Below are positions 22,920-33,429 of a stretch of 36,142 nucleotides of DNA, piece by piece. The notes under the pieces were generated by a model, which was not told the origin of the DNA, ran no database searches, and worked only from the letters and a program-made list of their open reading frames with translations. The stretch covers positions 1-36,142 of the forward strand of contig NZ_JACLQD010000010.1 in the NCBI RefSeq assembly GCF_014243445.1, given 5' to 3'. A program made the position numbers and the translations under genes. This DNA comes from Paragemmobacter straminiformis (GTDB taxonomy: Bacteria > Pseudomonadota > Alphaproteobacteria > Rhodobacterales > Rhodobacteraceae). Positions within the stretch are counted from its first letter, which is position 1. Each line of letters begins with the position of its first letter.

Positions 22920-24977
22920 TCAGCCGTCGAGGCGGGTCAGATCGGCCACGCCGCCGCAAACCGCGCGGATGCGGTGCAGCAGGTTCAGACGGTTGCGCCG
23001 CACGATGGCATTGTCGCTGTTGACCTGGACGGCGGTGAAGAACGCGTCGATGGGCGCGCGCAGCTGCGCCATCGCCCCCATCGCGGCAGCGAAATCCTCG
23101 GACCGCATCGCAGGGCCGATCGCCTGCTCTGCCACGTCGAGCGCATTGAACAGCGCCTTTTCCGCATCGCCTTCGGCAAACTTCGGATCGGCGCCAAAGG
23201 AATATTCCACCCCGTCCTTGGCCTCGGCCTGCGCGAGGATGTTGTTGGCGCGCTTGAAGCCCTGCACAAGGTTCGTCCCGTCCTCCGAGGCCATGAAGGA
23301 CTGCAACGCCTGCGCCCGCTTGACCAGCAGCGTCAGGTCGTCATTGCCGGGCATAGCAAGGCAGGCGTCGATGACATCGTGGCGGATGCCTTGGTCTTTC
23401 AGGAATACCTTCAGACGGTCATGGAAAAAGGCCAGCAGGTCGGCGGCGTCCACCCCTGCATAGCCCTTGCCAAAGACCGAAAGCAGCGATCCCCGCACCC
23501 CGTTCACCAGCACCAGCCGGATCACGCCCAGCGCGGCGCGGCGCAGCGCGAAGGGGTCTTTCGACCCTGTCGGCTTCTCGTCCACCGCCCAGAAGCCCGT
23601 CAGCGTGTCGATCTTGTCGGCCAGCGCCACGGCGACCGAAACAGGCTCGACCGGCACATCGTCGGTCGGACCGAGCGGCGAGTAATGGTCCCGTGCCGCC
23701 AGCGCGACAGGCTCGGGCAGCCCCGCCTCGCGGGCGTAATACATGCCCATCAGCCCCTGCAATTCCGGGAATTCCCCGACCATGGACGAGCGCAGATCGG
23801 CCTTGGCCACCCGCGCCGCCTGTTCGGCCATATCCGCATCGGCCCCCACCAGCGGCGCGATCCCGCGCGCCAGTGCCGCGATCCGCCCGATCCGCTCGGC
23901 CTGTGAACCCAGCTTGTTGTGGAAGGTCACGGCCTCAAGCCCGCGCAGCCAGTCGCCCATGCCGGCCTTGGCCACGCGCAGGTCGTTCTCCCAGAAAAAG
24001 CGCGCATCCGACAGACGCGCCGACAGCACCTTCTGGTTGCCCTTCAGGATCGTCGCGCCCTGATCGGCGGTTTCCACATTGGCCACGGTGATGAAACCCT
24101 CGATCCGCCCCGTTTTCGGGTTGCGGACCGAAAAGAACTTCTGGTGTTCCTTCATGCTCGTCTGCAACACTTCGGGCGGCAGGTGCAGGAAATCGTCCCC
24201 GATCCGCCCCATCAGCGGCACGGGCCATTCCACCAGCCCCGCCACCTCGGCCAGCAGCCCGCGGTCCTCGACCGCTTCCAGTCCGGCGGCAAAGGCAAGG
24301 TTCACCGCATCCTGCCAGATATGCGCCGCCCGCTCCTCGGCATCGAGCATCACCTTGGCCCGCCAGAGCTTCGCGCGGTAATCCTCGAACGAGGTCACGG
24401 CAAAGCGCCCCGCGCCCATGAAACGGTGCCCCTCGGTCGTATCCCCTGCCGTGATCCCGTCGATCTCGAGCGGGACGACCGTGGCCCCGCCCTCGTCCAC
24501 CATCAGGCACAGGATCGACTGCAACGGCCGCACCCAGCGCAACGACCCGTTGCCCCAGCGCATCGACTTGGGCCAGGGGAAGTTGCGCACCGCGCCTTCC
24601 AGCACCTCGGCCACGATGTCATCGGCCTTGCGACCGGGCTTCTCGATCACCGCGAAATAGACCTGCGCCTTCTTGTCGTCGCGCAGCTCGAGCTGATCCT
24701 TGGTCAACCCGGTCGAGCGCAAGAACCCCTCGAGCGCCGCCGCAGGCGCATCGGCCCGCGGCCCCTTGCGTTCTTCCCGCACGGGCTTGCTTTCACCGCT
24801 CAGCCCCTCGACCGACAGCACCAGCCGCCGCGGCGTCGAGAACGCCCCCGCGCTGGCATAGGTCAAACCGGCCTCGACCAGCCCGTCCGTCACGATCCGC
24901 TTCAGGTCGGCCGCAGCCTTGCCCTGCATCCGCGCGGGGATTTCTTCCGAAAAGAGTTCGATCAGCAGGTCGGGCAT
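22920..24977 (-). CDS. glyS: Glycyl-tRNA synthetase beta subunit
   Basis: This 685-aa subunit of the alpha2beta2 glycyl-tRNA synthetase is needed for tRNA recognition and editing. It begins with the diagnostic MPDLLIELFSEEIPARMQ. Other family signatures are FPKSMRWGNGSLRWVRPLQS-like sequence (here FPWPKSMRWGNGSLRWVRPL), RFFWENDLR, FHNKLGSQAERIGRIAALA, and LALADKIDTLTGFW-like sequence (here VALADKIDTLTGFWAVDEKP). Length matches the family (about 690). One base separates the upstream gene's stop from ATG 24977 (TGA-C-ATG), so it is translationally linked. It is the third gene of glyQ-(DUF6446-like)-glyS. Confidence 0.97.
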   Translation of the reverse strand: MPDLLIELFSEEIPARMQGKAAADLKRIVTDGLVEAGLTYASAGAFSTPRRLVLSVEGLSGESKPVREERKGPRADAPAAALEGFLRSTGLTKDQLELRDDKKAQVYFAVIEKPGRKADDIVAEVLEGAVRNFPWPKSMRWGNGSLRWVRPLQSILCLMVDEGGATVVPLEIDGITAGDTTEGHRFMGAGRFAVTSFEDYRAKLWRAKVMLDAEERAAHIWQDAVNLAFAAGLEAVEDRGLLAEVAGLVEWPVPLMGRIGDDFLHLPPEVLQTSMKEHQKFFSVRNPKTGRIEGFITVANVETADQGATILKGNQKVLSARLSDARFFWENDLRVAKAGMGDWLRGLEAVTFHNKLGSQAERIGRIAALARGIAPLVGADADMAEQAARVAKADLRSSMVGEFPELQGLMGMYYAREAGLPEPVALAARDHYSPLGPTDDVPVEPVSVAVALADKIDTLTGFWAVDEKPTGSKDPFALRRAALGVIRLVLVNGVRGSLLSVFGKGYAGVDAADLLAFFHDRLKVFLKDQGIRHDVIDACLAMPGNDDLTLLVKRAQALQSFMASEDGTNLVQGFKRANNILAQAEAKDGVEYSFGADPKFAEGDAEKALFNALDVAEQAIGPAMRSEDFAAAMGAMAQLRAPIDAFFTAVQVNSDNAIVRRNRLNLLHRIRAVCGGVADLTRLDG

Positions 24978-24978
24978 G

Positions 24979-25455
24979 TCACTCGTTTCCTTCGGAGCCG
25001 TTCAGTTGCTGCCAGGCATAGGCACGGCCATCGGCAAAGACCGCAACCACGCGGTCCACGCCGGGGTGGATGTTCTCTTGGCCCATGAAGGCCACCGCCT
25101 CGCCGCTTTCCAGCGCCGCACCGATGGCGGGCGCGTCGAAACAGCCGAACCACGACGGCGCGGTCAGCGGCGTCGGCGCGGGGTATATCCTGTAGGTCTC
25201 GGTCAGCATCGCCAGCGTCATCGGCGTGCGGAAGCAGGCGCGGAACCGGATGGGCGAGCTGTCGCCGTCGATCCCCGTGATCCCCTCGACCAGAATGGGC
25301 TCGGGCTGCCCGCTTTCGATGCTGGTCAGTTCGATCTCGTCCCCCGGCGTGAAGCTGGCGTCCTGATAGAACGCATAGACCTGCAACCAGTACATGGCCA
25401 CGCCCGCAACCAGACCCGTCAGCACAAGGAACCCTCCGACGATCTTGCCATTCAC
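24979..25455 (-). CDS. DUF6446-like single-pass membrane protein between glyQ and glyS
   Basis: This 158-aa protein has one N-terminal membrane helix (residues about 4-25, [20 protein letters not shown]) and a periplasmic domain with two cysteines (FRACFRTP and WFGCFDAP) that could form a disulfide. It also contains [18 protein letters not shown] near the end. I associate this sequence type with the DUF6446 family found in the glyQ-glyS interval of Rhodobacterales; the family number is from memory. The start is GTG 25455, overlapping the glyQ stop by four bases (GTGA). Function is unknown; tight coupling to a tRNA synthetase operon is the only clue. Confidence 0.8.
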   Translation of the reverse strand: MNGKIVGGFLVLTGLVAGVAMYWLQVYAFYQDASFTPGDEIELTSIESGQPEPILVEGITGIDGDSSPIRFRACFRTPMTLAMLTETYRIYPAPTPLTAPSWFGCFDAPAIGAALESGEAVAFMGQENIHPGVDRVVAVFADGRAYAWQQLNGSEGNE

Positions 25456-26405
25456 GCCGCCACCCCGCCCGACACGGCAGCCGGCACGGCGCCGCCGGCC
25501 TCGGTGGTCACGAAGGCATCGGCGCATTTCTTCGCCAAGGCCCGCACCCGCCCGATATAGGCCTGCCGCTCGGTCACCGAAATCACCCCCCGCGCGTCGA
25601 GAAGGTTGAACAGATGGCTCGCCTTGATGCACTGGTCATAGGCGGGATGCGCCATCACGATCCGCCGCCCCGCCTTGTCGGTGGCATCAGCCGCAAGGAT
25701 ACGCTCGCATTCGGCCTCGGCGTCCTTGAAATGCTGGAACAGCATCTCGGTATCGGCCTGATCGAAATTCCAGCGGCTGTATTCCTGTTCCGTCTGGCGG
25801 AAGATATCCCCGTATTTCAGCGGAATGGGCGAGGCCGGATCGTTGAACGGCATCTCCATCACATGGTCGATCCCCAGCACATACATCGCCAGACGTTCGA
25901 GCCCATAGGTCAGCTCGCCCGATACGGGGCGGCAGTCGTGCCCGCCGACCTGCTGGAAATAGGTGAACTGGCTCACCTCCATCCCGTCGCACCACACCTC
26001 CCAGCCAAGGCCCCAGGCCCCCAGCGTCGGGCTTTCCCAGTCATCCTCGACAAAGCGGATGTCATGCAGCCCCATGTCGATGCCGATGGCCCGCAGGCTG
26101 CCCAGATACAACTCCTGCAAATTCGGCGGCGAGGGTTTGATGAGGACCTGATACTGGTAGTAATGCTGCAAACGGTTCGGGTTCTCGCCATAGCGCCCGT
26201 CCGTCGGGCGGCGCGATGGCTGGACATAAGCCGCGGCCCAGGGTTTCGACCCCAGCGCGCGCAGCGTCGTCGCGGGGTGGAAGGTGCCCGCGCCCACTTC
26301 CATGTCATAGGGCTGCAACACCGCGCAGCCCTGCGCCCCCCAATAGGATTGCAGACGCAGGATGATCTCCTGAAAACTGCGCGGCGGAATGACGGTATCG
26401 GCCAT
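25452..26405 (-). CDS. glyQ: Glycyl-tRNA synthetase alpha subunit
   Basis: This 317-aa catalytic subunit activates glycine and charges tRNA-Gly together with GlyS. Class II synthetase signatures are clear: [71 protein letters not shown], and [12 protein letters not shown]. The C-terminal extension ([18 protein letters not shown]) is low-complexity. ATG 26405 has an AAAGGG Shine-Dalgarno; the longer open frame upstream overlaps the promoter region of the divergent gene. It is first in glyQ-(DUF6446-like)-glyS, possibly continuing to ppdK. Confidence 0.97.
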   Translation of the reverse strand: MADTVIPPRSFQEIILRLQSYWGAQGCAVLQPYDMEVGAGTFHPATTLRALGSKPWAAAYVQPSRRPTDGRYGENPNRLQHYYQYQVLIKPSPPNLQELYLGSLRAIGIDMGLHDIRFVEDDWESPTLGAWGLGWEVWCDGMEVSQFTYFQQVGGHDCRPVSGELTYGLERLAMYVLGIDHVMEMPFNDPASPIPLKYGDIFRQTEQEYSRWNFDQADTEMLFQHFKDAEAECERILAADATDKAGRRIVMAHPAYDQCIKASHLFNLLDARGVISVTERQAYIGRVRALAKKCADAFVTTEAGGAVPAAVSGGVAA

Positions 26406-26574
26406 GCGGGGAACCCTTTTCAAAACCGCCCCCTCCATAGGCAATGGCCCCGCAGGGGTCAATGCCACGCCAAGGCCGCGCAACGCACGAAAGCACGTGC
26501 ATCCCCGCCCTGCCCTCGCTAGGGTCCGCCCAGCACACACCCGCAACCACACGATGCAAAACGGACCAGCCCGA

Positions 26575-28350
26575 ATGATGCGACAGGCGTTTTCCCTCTT
26601 CGTTCTTCTGTTCACCCTCGTCACCGCCGCTTCCGCACAAGATGCACGCTGGATCCAGATCGAAGCCCAGCCCACGCTGGCCGCCGCCGAAGACCGCGCC
26701 CGCGCCTGGGAGGGGCTGTTTCAGGACGTGAACGGCTTCTCGACCGGCTCGGGCTGGTATGTCATCGCCCTCGGCCCCTATACCGACGCGCAGGCTGAAG
26801 CCCGCCGCGCCGAATTGCGGGGCGAAAACCTGATCCCGGGCGACAGCTTCGTATCCGATGGCGCAAGTTTCGGCCCGATGTTCTGGCCCGTCGGCGCAAC
26901 CACGCCCGGCGTGCCGGAACCCGACGCCCCCCTTGCCGATGCCCCCGCATCCGATGTCCCCGCACCAGACGCCACGGCACCCGACACAGCGGCAAACCTG
27001 ACATCGGAACCCGATCAACCCGCCTTCATCGACGAAACCCCGGATGAGGCCCGCGCCTCGGAAGCCGCCCTGTCCCAGACCGACCGCGAAGACCTCCAGC
27101 GCGCGCTCATGTGGTTCGGCTTTTACGACAGCACCGTCGACGGCGCCTTCGGGCGCGGCACCCGCGCCTCGATGGCGGCATGGCAAAGCGCGCAATCGCT
27201 CGAACCGACGGGCGTTCTGACCACGCGCCAGCGCGCCGACCTGCTTTCGGCCTACCGCGCCGAGGAAACCGCCTTCGGCTTCCAGACCGTCACCGAGAAC
27301 GAGGCGGGGATCGAAGCCTCCCTGCCGCTCGCGCTGGTGGCCTTTGACCATTACGAACCGCCCTTCGTGCATTTCACCGCCAAGGACGGCGGCGACACCC
27401 GCATCATCCTCATCAGCCAACCGGGCGAGGAAGCGGCCCTCGCCGGCCTTTTCGACACGCTGCAAACGCTCCAGATCGTCCCCGCGTCAGGCCCGCGCGC
27501 CAATGACGGCAAAAGCTTCACCCTGCGCGGCGAAAGCGCCGACCGCATCACCGAGGCCTATGCCACCACCGCGCGCGGCATGGTCAAGGGCTGGCTGGTC
27601 AGCTGGAACCCCGCCACGGCACCGGACATGCAGCGCGTGCTGACCATGCTCAAAACCAGCTTCCGCCCCATCGGCGACCGCGCGCTCGACCCCGGCCTCG
27701 TGCCGCTCTCGGCGGGCAGCAAGGCGGGGCTGCTTTCGGGGCTCGAGATCAAGCGCCCGCGCCTGTCGCGCACGGGTTTCTACGTCGATGCCCAAGGCAC
27801 GGTCCTCACCACCGCCGAGGCCACCGCCCAATGCGGCCGCATCACCCTCGACACCAGAACCGAGGCGCGCGTCCTTGCATCCGATACCGCAAGCGGCCTT
27901 GTCCTTCTGAAACCGGCAAGCCCGCTTTCGCCCCCCGCCAGCGCCGCCTTTACCCCCGCCACGGCAGGGGCCGAAATCGCCGTATCGGGCTACAGCTACG
28001 AAGACACGCTTCCCGCCCCCGTGCTGACCTATGGCATCCTCGAGGCGACGACGGGTCTCGATGGCGAAGCGACGCTGAACCGGCTGACCCTCGCGGCGCT
28101 CGCGGGCGATGCGGGCGGCCCGGTCCTCACCGCTTCGGGGGCCGTCGCGGGCGTGCTGCTGCCAAAGGGCACGGGCGCGCGCCAGCTTCCCGAAGGCGTC
28201 GCCTTCGCCGCCCCTGCCAGCGCCATCGCCCCGCTGCTGCAACAGGCAGGCATCACGCCCGCCACCGCCACAGACCAGACCGCCCTGACCCCGCAGGACC
28301 TTTCGGCCCGCGCCCAGGGCATGACCGTCCTCGTCTCCTGCTGGGAATGA
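26575..28350 (+). CDS. Secreted peptidoglycan-binding protein with inactive trypsin-like domain
   Basis: This 591-aa protein has a signal peptide ([20 protein letters not shown], cleavage near ASA-Q). A SPOR-like region follows (about 25-82), then a Pro/Asp/Ala-rich linker (about 108-150) and a PG_binding_1 domain (about 165-225, [20 protein letters not shown]). An unassigned middle leads to a C-terminal trypsin-like fold (about 395-560). In the fold, [12 protein letters not shown] replaces the V-V-T-N-x-H motif (Glu415 near the His position), Asp437 seems kept, and AGDAGGPVL carries Ala513 where Ser is required. It is therefore probably a pseudo-protease acting in the periplasm on peptidoglycan-linked partners. 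ATG 26575 is chosen for the signal peptide; ATG 26554 is possible. Confidence 0.82.
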   Translation: MMRQAFSLFVLLFTLVTAASAQDARWIQIEAQPTLAAAEDRARAWEGLFQDVNGFSTGSGWYVIALGPYTDAQAEARRAELRGENLIPGDSFVSDGASFGPMFWPVGATTPGVPEPDAPLADAPASDVPAPDATAPDTAANLTSEPDQPAFIDETPDEARASEAALSQTDREDLQRALMWFGFYDSTVDGAFGRGTRASMAAWQSAQSLEPTGVLTTRQRADLLSAYRAEETAFGFQTVTENEAGIEASLPLALVAFDHYEPPFVHFTAKDGGDTRIILISQPGEEAALAGLFDTLQTLQIVPASGPRANDGKSFTLRGESADRITEAYATTARGMVKGWLVSWNPATAPDMQRVLTMLKTSFRPIGDRALDPGLVPLSAGSKAGLLSGLEIKRPRLSRTGFYVDAQGTVLTTAEATAQCGRITLDTRTEARVLASDTASGLVLLKPASPLSPPASAAFTPATAGAEIAVSGYSYEDTLPAPVLTYGILEATTGLDGEATLNRLTLAALAGDAGGPVLTASGAVAGVLLPKGTGARQLPEGVAFAAPASAIAPLLQQAGITPATATDQTALTPQDLSARAQGMTVLVSCWE

Positions 28351-28362
28351 TCCGGCCGTCGC

Positions 28363-28478
28363 GGGGGGCTGTCTGCCCCCCACGGCGCGTGCCGCGCCTC
28401 CTCCCGAGGATATTTGCACGAGCATGAAAGGCCAAAGGCGCGGCACCTGCTTCAGCCTTGCCCAAATACTCAGATCCC
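28363..28478 (+). repeat. Composite intergenic repeat, copy B (hairpin plus degenerate arms)
   Basis: GGGGGGC-5 nt-GCCCCCC (28363-28381) starts 12 bases after the pseudo-protease stop and probably terminates it. After 21 bases comes CCCGAGGATATTTG-2 nt-CGAGCATGAA (28403-28428), nearly identical to copy A. The right arm (28451-28478, TTCAGCCTTGCCCAAATACT) is degenerate relative to copy A but resembles copy C. It sits between convergent genes. Confidence 0.75.
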
Positions 28479-28508
28479 GCCCGTGCCGCAAAAGCCGCGG
28501 GCAGGGGG

Positions 28509-29957
28509 CTAGCGCCGCCAGAACCGCGGCAGGACCAGCACGAAGATCGCAAGCAGGCCAAGCCGCCCCAGCAGCATCGCCAGCGTCATGATCCACTTTC
28601 CCGCATCGGGCAGGTCGACATAGGTTCCGGTCCGCGCCACGATCGACCCGAAGCCGTAGCCGATGTTTCCCAAGGCCGACCAGACCGAGAACAGCGCCGA
28701 TTGCGTATCAAGCCCGATCAGCGTCATCGCGACCGTCAGCACCCCCAGCGTCAGCACATAGCCTGTGACGTAAAGGATCAGCGCATCCATCACATCCGGC
28801 TCGACCGTGCGCCCGTCGTATTTCACCGGACTGACCCGCCCCGGCGACACGATCTGCCGCACCTGCTGCACCAGCGCCGCCGCGACGAGTTGCGCGCGGA
28901 ACACCGTCAACCCCGCCGCGGATGACCCCGAACAGGCCCCGATCACCCCGATCACGAAGGCCACGACCAGCATGTAGCCGCCCCATGTCGGGAAAGAGCC
29001 GCTGAAAAAACCGGTCGAGGAGATGATCGAGACAAGGTTGAACAGGCTTTCCCGCAAGGCAGGCTCGAATGCCATGTCCGAGGTGAGCCAGCGCCACAGG
29101 GTCACCGTGCCCACGGCACAGCCGATGATCTTCAGATAGGCCCGCACCTGACTGTCGCGCCACAAAGGCCCCGTCTGCCCGTTCACAAGCTGGACATAGC
29201 GCACATAGGGCAGCGACCCCAGCACCATGAACAGCGCACCGAAATACTCGCCCGCCCCCTGATAGGCGGTAAAGGACACGTCGCGCGGCGAGAACCCTCC
29301 GGTGGCGATCGAGGCCATCGCGTTCACCGCCGCATCGAGCGGTGTCATCCCGATGATGGAATAGGTCACCCCCGCGATCACGATCAACCCGATGTAGACC
29401 CCCAGCAACTGCCTGGCGAGGTCGGTCGCCCGTGGCAGCACCTTGCCAAAGGTGTCGAACCCTTCGGTGCGGAAGAACTGCATCCCCCCCACCCGCATCA
29501 CCGGCAGGAAGATCATGGCGACAAAGGCGATCCCCAGCCCCCCCGCCGCGTTCAGCAATCCCCGCCACAGGTTCATCCCCGCAGGCAGGCTGTCCAGCCC
29601 GTAGATCACCGTGGCCCCCGTGGTGGTGATCCCCGAGACCGCCTCGAAATAGGCTTCGGTGAAATGCAGCCTCGGCGCGCCCAGCATGAAGGGCAGCGCG
29701 CCAAAGGCCGGCACGACGAACCAGATGGCCGCCGTCAGCAGATAGGCCGAGCGCAGGTCGAACGCCCCCCGCGTCGCATTCGCGGACGAGATCGCCAGAA
29801 GCACCCCGACCCCCGCCGTCACCAGCGCCGCCTGCAGAATATCGTCGGCATTGCCGTTCTGGGCGTTCCAGTCCACGAAAGCCGGCAAAAGCATCAACCC
29901 GGCCAGAACCATCAGGATCCAGCCGAGGACATAGGCGATGGGGCGTATATCGACCAT
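28509..29957 (-). CDS. trkH: Trk-type potassium uptake membrane subunit
   Basis: This 482-aa integral membrane protein is the K+-conducting subunit of the Trk system. It has four repeated membrane-pore-membrane units whose selectivity loops are visible: SGITTTGATV, SIATGGFSP, ISSTGFFSGS and LGNIGYGFGS, each placing a glycine at the filter. Length is typical. No cytosolic regulatory subunit (trkA) is adjacent. The start ATG 29957 (MVDIRPIAYVLGWILM) agrees with the family. folE2 ends 66 bases upstream on the same strand; co-transcription is possible but without functional logic. Confidence 0.95.
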   Translation of the reverse strand: MVDIRPIAYVLGWILMVLAGLMLLPAFVDWNAQNGNADDILQAALVTAGVGVLLAISSANATRGAFDLRSAYLLTAAIWFVVPAFGALPFMLGAPRLHFTEAYFEAVSGITTTGATVIYGLDSLPAGMNLWRGLLNAAGGLGIAFVAMIFLPVMRVGGMQFFRTEGFDTFGKVLPRATDLARQLLGVYIGLIVIAGVTYSIIGMTPLDAAVNAMASIATGGFSPRDVSFTAYQGAGEYFGALFMVLGSLPYVRYVQLVNGQTGPLWRDSQVRAYLKIIGCAVGTVTLWRWLTSDMAFEPALRESLFNLVSIISSTGFFSGSFPTWGGYMLVVAFVIGVIGACSGSSAAGLTVFRAQLVAAALVQQVRQIVSPGRVSPVKYDGRTVEPDVMDALILYVTGYVLTLGVLTVAMTLIGLDTQSALFSVWSALGNIGYGFGSIVARTGTYVDLPDAGKWIMTLAMLLGRLGLLAIFVLVLPRFWRR

Positions 29958-30023
29958 GCGTTCGGGCTACACCGCAGGCAGTGGCGCGGTCAACGCTCCG
30001 GCTGCAAATCGGCGCCCCGTCGG

Positions 30024-31115
<1,092 letters not shown>

Positions 31116-31202
31116 CGCAGTCGCCTTTCGGTTCCGGCACGACCCTCGGGTCCGCCTTCAATGTCAGCAGGTTATACGCGCGGCTCCTCCGCCCGGATCA
31201 CA

Positions 31203-31229
31203 GCAAGGCGCAGATTCCCTGCGCCTTGC
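31203..31229 (-). terminator. Hairpin downstream of metZ
   Basis: The perfect 11-bp stem GCAAGGCGCAG (31203-31213) with CTGCGCCTTGC (31219-31229) has a 5-nt loop. It lies about 100 bases past the metZ stop and 88 bases before the folE2 start on the minus strand, so it probably separates the two units. The T run is weak. Confidence 0.6.
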
Positions 31230-31330
31230 CTGCTTCCTACATAATGCGCCGCCCCGCGAAATTCCAGAACAGCGCAAACAGACATCTTCCCTGCCAAAAG
31301 CGAACTTGGCAGCCTTTGGTTAATCAAAGG

Positions 31331-32515
31331 TTACTCGCCCGTGGCCTGCAAGGCCTGCATCAGGTCCTCGATCAGATCTCCCGCATCCTCCAGCCCGACC
31401 GACAGCCGGATCAGCCCCGGCGTGATGCCGAGCTGCGCCTTCGTCTCGGGCGACAGGCGCTGGTGCGTCGTGGTGGCCGGATGGGTGGCAATCGTCTTGG
31501 CATCGCCCAGATTGTTGGAAATCTTGGCAATCTTCAAAGCGTTCATGAAGCGGAACGCCGCCTCCTTGCCCGCCTTGATGTCGAATGTCACCAGCGTGCC
31601 GCCCGACCCCATCTGCGCCATCGCAAGGCCATGCTGCGGATGGCTTTCCAGCCCCGGATAGATCACCCGCCCCAGACGCGCATCGCCCTCGAGCGCGCGG
31701 GCGATGGTCAGAGCCGAATCGGCCATCGCACGGCAGCGCAGATCCAGCGTCGCCATGCCGTTCAGCATGATCCAGCTGGTGAACGGGCTCATCGACCCGC
31801 CGGTATGCTTCATATAGGGTTCCAGCACCTTGCGGATGTATTCCTTCGTGCCGCAGACCACGCCGCCCAGCGCGCGGCCCTGCCCGTCGATGTGCTTGGT
31901 CGTGGAATAGACGATCACATCCGCGCCCTGATCCACCGCGCGCGAGAAGATCGGCGTCGCAAAGACGTTGTCCACGATCACCAGCGCACCCGCCGCATGG
32001 GCGATTTCCGCCACCGAGCGGATATCGACCAGTTCGAGCGTCGGGTTCGACATCGACTCGAAGAACACGGCCTTGGTCCCCGGCGTCACCGCCGCGCGCC
32101 ATTGCTCCAGATCGGCACCGTCGACGAAGGTCACCTTCACGCCATAGCGCGTCAGCACGTCCTCGAGGATGTAAAGACACGACCCGAACAGCGCCCGCGA
32201 CGAGACGACATGGTCCCCCGCCCGCAGCATCGAGGTCAGCGCGCCGTTGACCGCCGCCATGCCGCTTGCGGTGGCAAAGGCGTCCTCGGTCCCCTCAAGC
32301 CCCGCGATGCGCTCCTCGAACATGCGGGTGGTCGGGTTGCCGTAGCGCGCATAGATGAACTCGTCATCGCCCGCCTTGATGAACCGCGCCTCGGCGCTTT
32401 CGGCGCTTTCATAGGCGAAACCCTGCGTCAGGAAGATCGCTTCCGCCATCTCGCCATACTGGCTGCGTCGGCTGCCTTCATGCACCAGCTTCGTGCGCGT
32501 TTTCCATTCGGTCAT
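31331..32515 (-). CDS. metZ: O-succinylhomoserine sulfhydrylase
   Basis: This 394-aa PLP enzyme of the Cys/Met metabolism family makes homocysteine directly from O-succinylhomoserine and sulfide. It contains YARYGNPTTRMFEERIAGLEG, Asp182 in VIVDNVFATP (cofactor contact) and the Schiff-base Lys207 in YSTTKHIDGQGRALGG. The SRRSQYGE...FLTQGF N-terminal pattern fits MetZ. Two ATGs are possible (32521 and 32515). GGAGG (minus strand, 32528-32524) is only 2 bases from the first but 8 from the second, so 32515 is chosen. A SAM-II-type riboswitch and a terminator hairpin lie upstream, giving feedback by S-adenosylmethionine. A CCTTTG/CAAAGG palindrome abuts the stop (31313-31330). Confidence 0.95.
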   Translation of the reverse strand: MTEWKTRTKLVHEGSRRSQYGEMAEAIFLTQGFAYESAESAEARFIKAGDDEFIYARYGNPTTRMFEERIAGLEGTEDAFATASGMAAVNGALTSMLRAGDHVVSSRALFGSCLYILEDVLTRYGVKVTFVDGADLEQWRAAVTPGTKAVFFESMSNPTLELVDIRSVAEIAHAAGALVIVDNVFATPIFSRAVDQGADVIVYSTTKHIDGQGRALGGVVCGTKEYIRKVLEPYMKHTGGSMSPFTSWIMLNGMATLDLRCRAMADSALTIARALEGDARLGRVIYPGLESHPQHGLAMAQMGSGGTLVTFDIKAGKEAAFRFMNALKIAKISNNLGDAKTIATHPATTTHQRLSPETKAQLGITPGLIRLSVGLEDAGDLIEDLMQALQATGE

Positions 32516-32532
32516 CGTCATGGCCTCCGGCC

Positions 32533-32567
32533 AAAGAAAAGCCCCGGAAACCCAAAGGCCCCGGGGC
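32533..32567 (-). terminator. Attenuator hairpin between SAM-II riboswitch and metZ
   Basis: On the minus strand GCCCCGG (32567-32561) pairs with CCGGGGC (32547-32541) across a 13-nt loop and is followed by TTTTCTTT (32540-32533). This has the form of an intrinsic terminator. It ends 17 bases before the metZ start and lies between the riboswitch and the Shine-Dalgarno. Confidence 0.75.
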
Positions 32568-32582
32568 GCATCTGCCCTGAAA

Positions 32583-32635
32583 CCTCTTTAGCGGAATGTT
32601 TAACGTGGCCCGCAATCCGGTAACAAAGCGCCACG
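32583..32635 (-). promoter_or_regulatory. SAM-II riboswitch (metA RNA motif) in the metZ leader
   Basis: Read on the minus strand, a 6-bp P1 stem CGTGGC (32635-32630) and GCCACG (32609-32604) encloses GTTACCGGATTGCGG. After it come GTTAAAC and the 3' pseudoknot strand GCTAAAGAGG (32592-32583). The order P1 / ACCGGATTGC / GTTAAA / GCTAAAGAGG matches the SAM-II consensus known from alphaproteobacterial methionine genes as I remember it. It binds S-adenosylmethionine and turns off methionine synthesis. The match was made by eye without a covariance model. Confidence 0.85.
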
Positions 32636-32723
32636 AAGGGCGGCATACGCCTTTGTGATGGGCGGGTCAACTTGCCTCTGCCGCCGATTTCGCCATGATC
32701 GCGCCAAATCCACAGGAGTCGCC

Positions 32724-33425
32724 ATGACCGCCCCGATCGAGCTGTATTACTGGCCCACGCCCAACGGCAAGAAAATCACCATCGCGCTGGAAGAGATGGG
32801 CCTGCCCTACACCATCCACCCCGTCAACATCGGCGCGGGCGACCAGTTCAAACCCGAATTCCTCGCCATCGCGCCGAACAACCGCATGCCCGCGATCACC
32901 GATCCCGAAGGCCCCGACGGCAACCCCGTCTCGATCTTCGAATCCGGCGCGATCCTGCAATATCTGGCCCGCAAGACCGGCCTGTTCTCCGGCGCGACCG
33001 AACGCGACCGCATCGCGGTCGAGCAGTGGCTGATGTGGCAGATGGGCGGCGTCGGCCCGATGGCGGGGCAAGCGCACCACTTCCTGACCTATGCCCCCTC
33101 GATGGACCCGCCCCACGATCTTCCCTACGCCAAAGACCGCTACAAGCGCGAGGTGGGCCGCCTTTACGGCGTCCTCGACAAGCAGCTTGCCAAACACCGC
33201 TACGCCGCAGGCGATTTCCTCTCGATCGCCGATTTCGCCATCTGGCCTTGGGCGATGGGCTGGCAGGGCCAGCAGCAGACCCTCGACGACAAGCCGAATT
33301 TCAAGCGCTGGCTTGACGAGCTTGCCGCTCGCCCCGCCTTCGTCAAGGGCGCCGCCGTGGGGGCCGAGTTGCGCAGCGCCACCACGACCGACCGCAAGGC
33401 GCAGGAAATCCTGTTCAAACGCTGA
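32724..33425 (+). CDS. Glutathione S-transferase family protein (YfcG/Ure2-like)
   Basis: This 233-aa protein has an N-terminal thioredoxin fold (LYYWPTPNGKKITIALEEMG, with TPNGKK in the active-site position; FESGAILQYLARKTG in the glutathione-binding helix) and an all-helical C-terminal domain (GGVGPMAGQAHHF, FLSIADFAIWPW). The TPNG motif and the GQ-HHF segment are typical of YfcG/YghU-type transferases, which often act as disulfide-bond reductases. The specific substrate is unknown. A CAGGAG Shine-Dalgarno precedes ATG 32724. It is divergent from metZ, sharing a control region of about 90 bases upstream of the riboswitch. Confidence 0.9.
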   Translation: MTAPIELYYWPTPNGKKITIALEEMGLPYTIHPVNIGAGDQFKPEFLAIAPNNRMPAITDPEGPDGNPVSIFESGAILQYLARKTGLFSGATERDRIAVEQWLMWQMGGVGPMAGQAHHFLTYAPSMDPPHDLPYAKDRYKREVGRLYGVLDKQLAKHRYAAGDFLSIADFAIWPWAMGWQGQQQTLDDKPNFKRWLDELAARPAFVKGAAVGAELRSATTTDRKAQEILFKR

Positions 33426-33429
33426 CCCG

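Noticed and set aside
25456-25632. Longer start for the DUF6446-like gene
   Set aside because: The upstream part lies inside glyQ in another frame and is arginine-rich. GTG 25455 starts directly before the membrane helix and overlaps the glyQ stop by four bases.
31320-31334. TTAA-N7-TTAC as a CtrA box
   Set aside because: The second half is TTAC, not TTAA, and it overlaps the metZ stop codon. It is better explained as part of the CCTTTG/CAAAGG palindrome.
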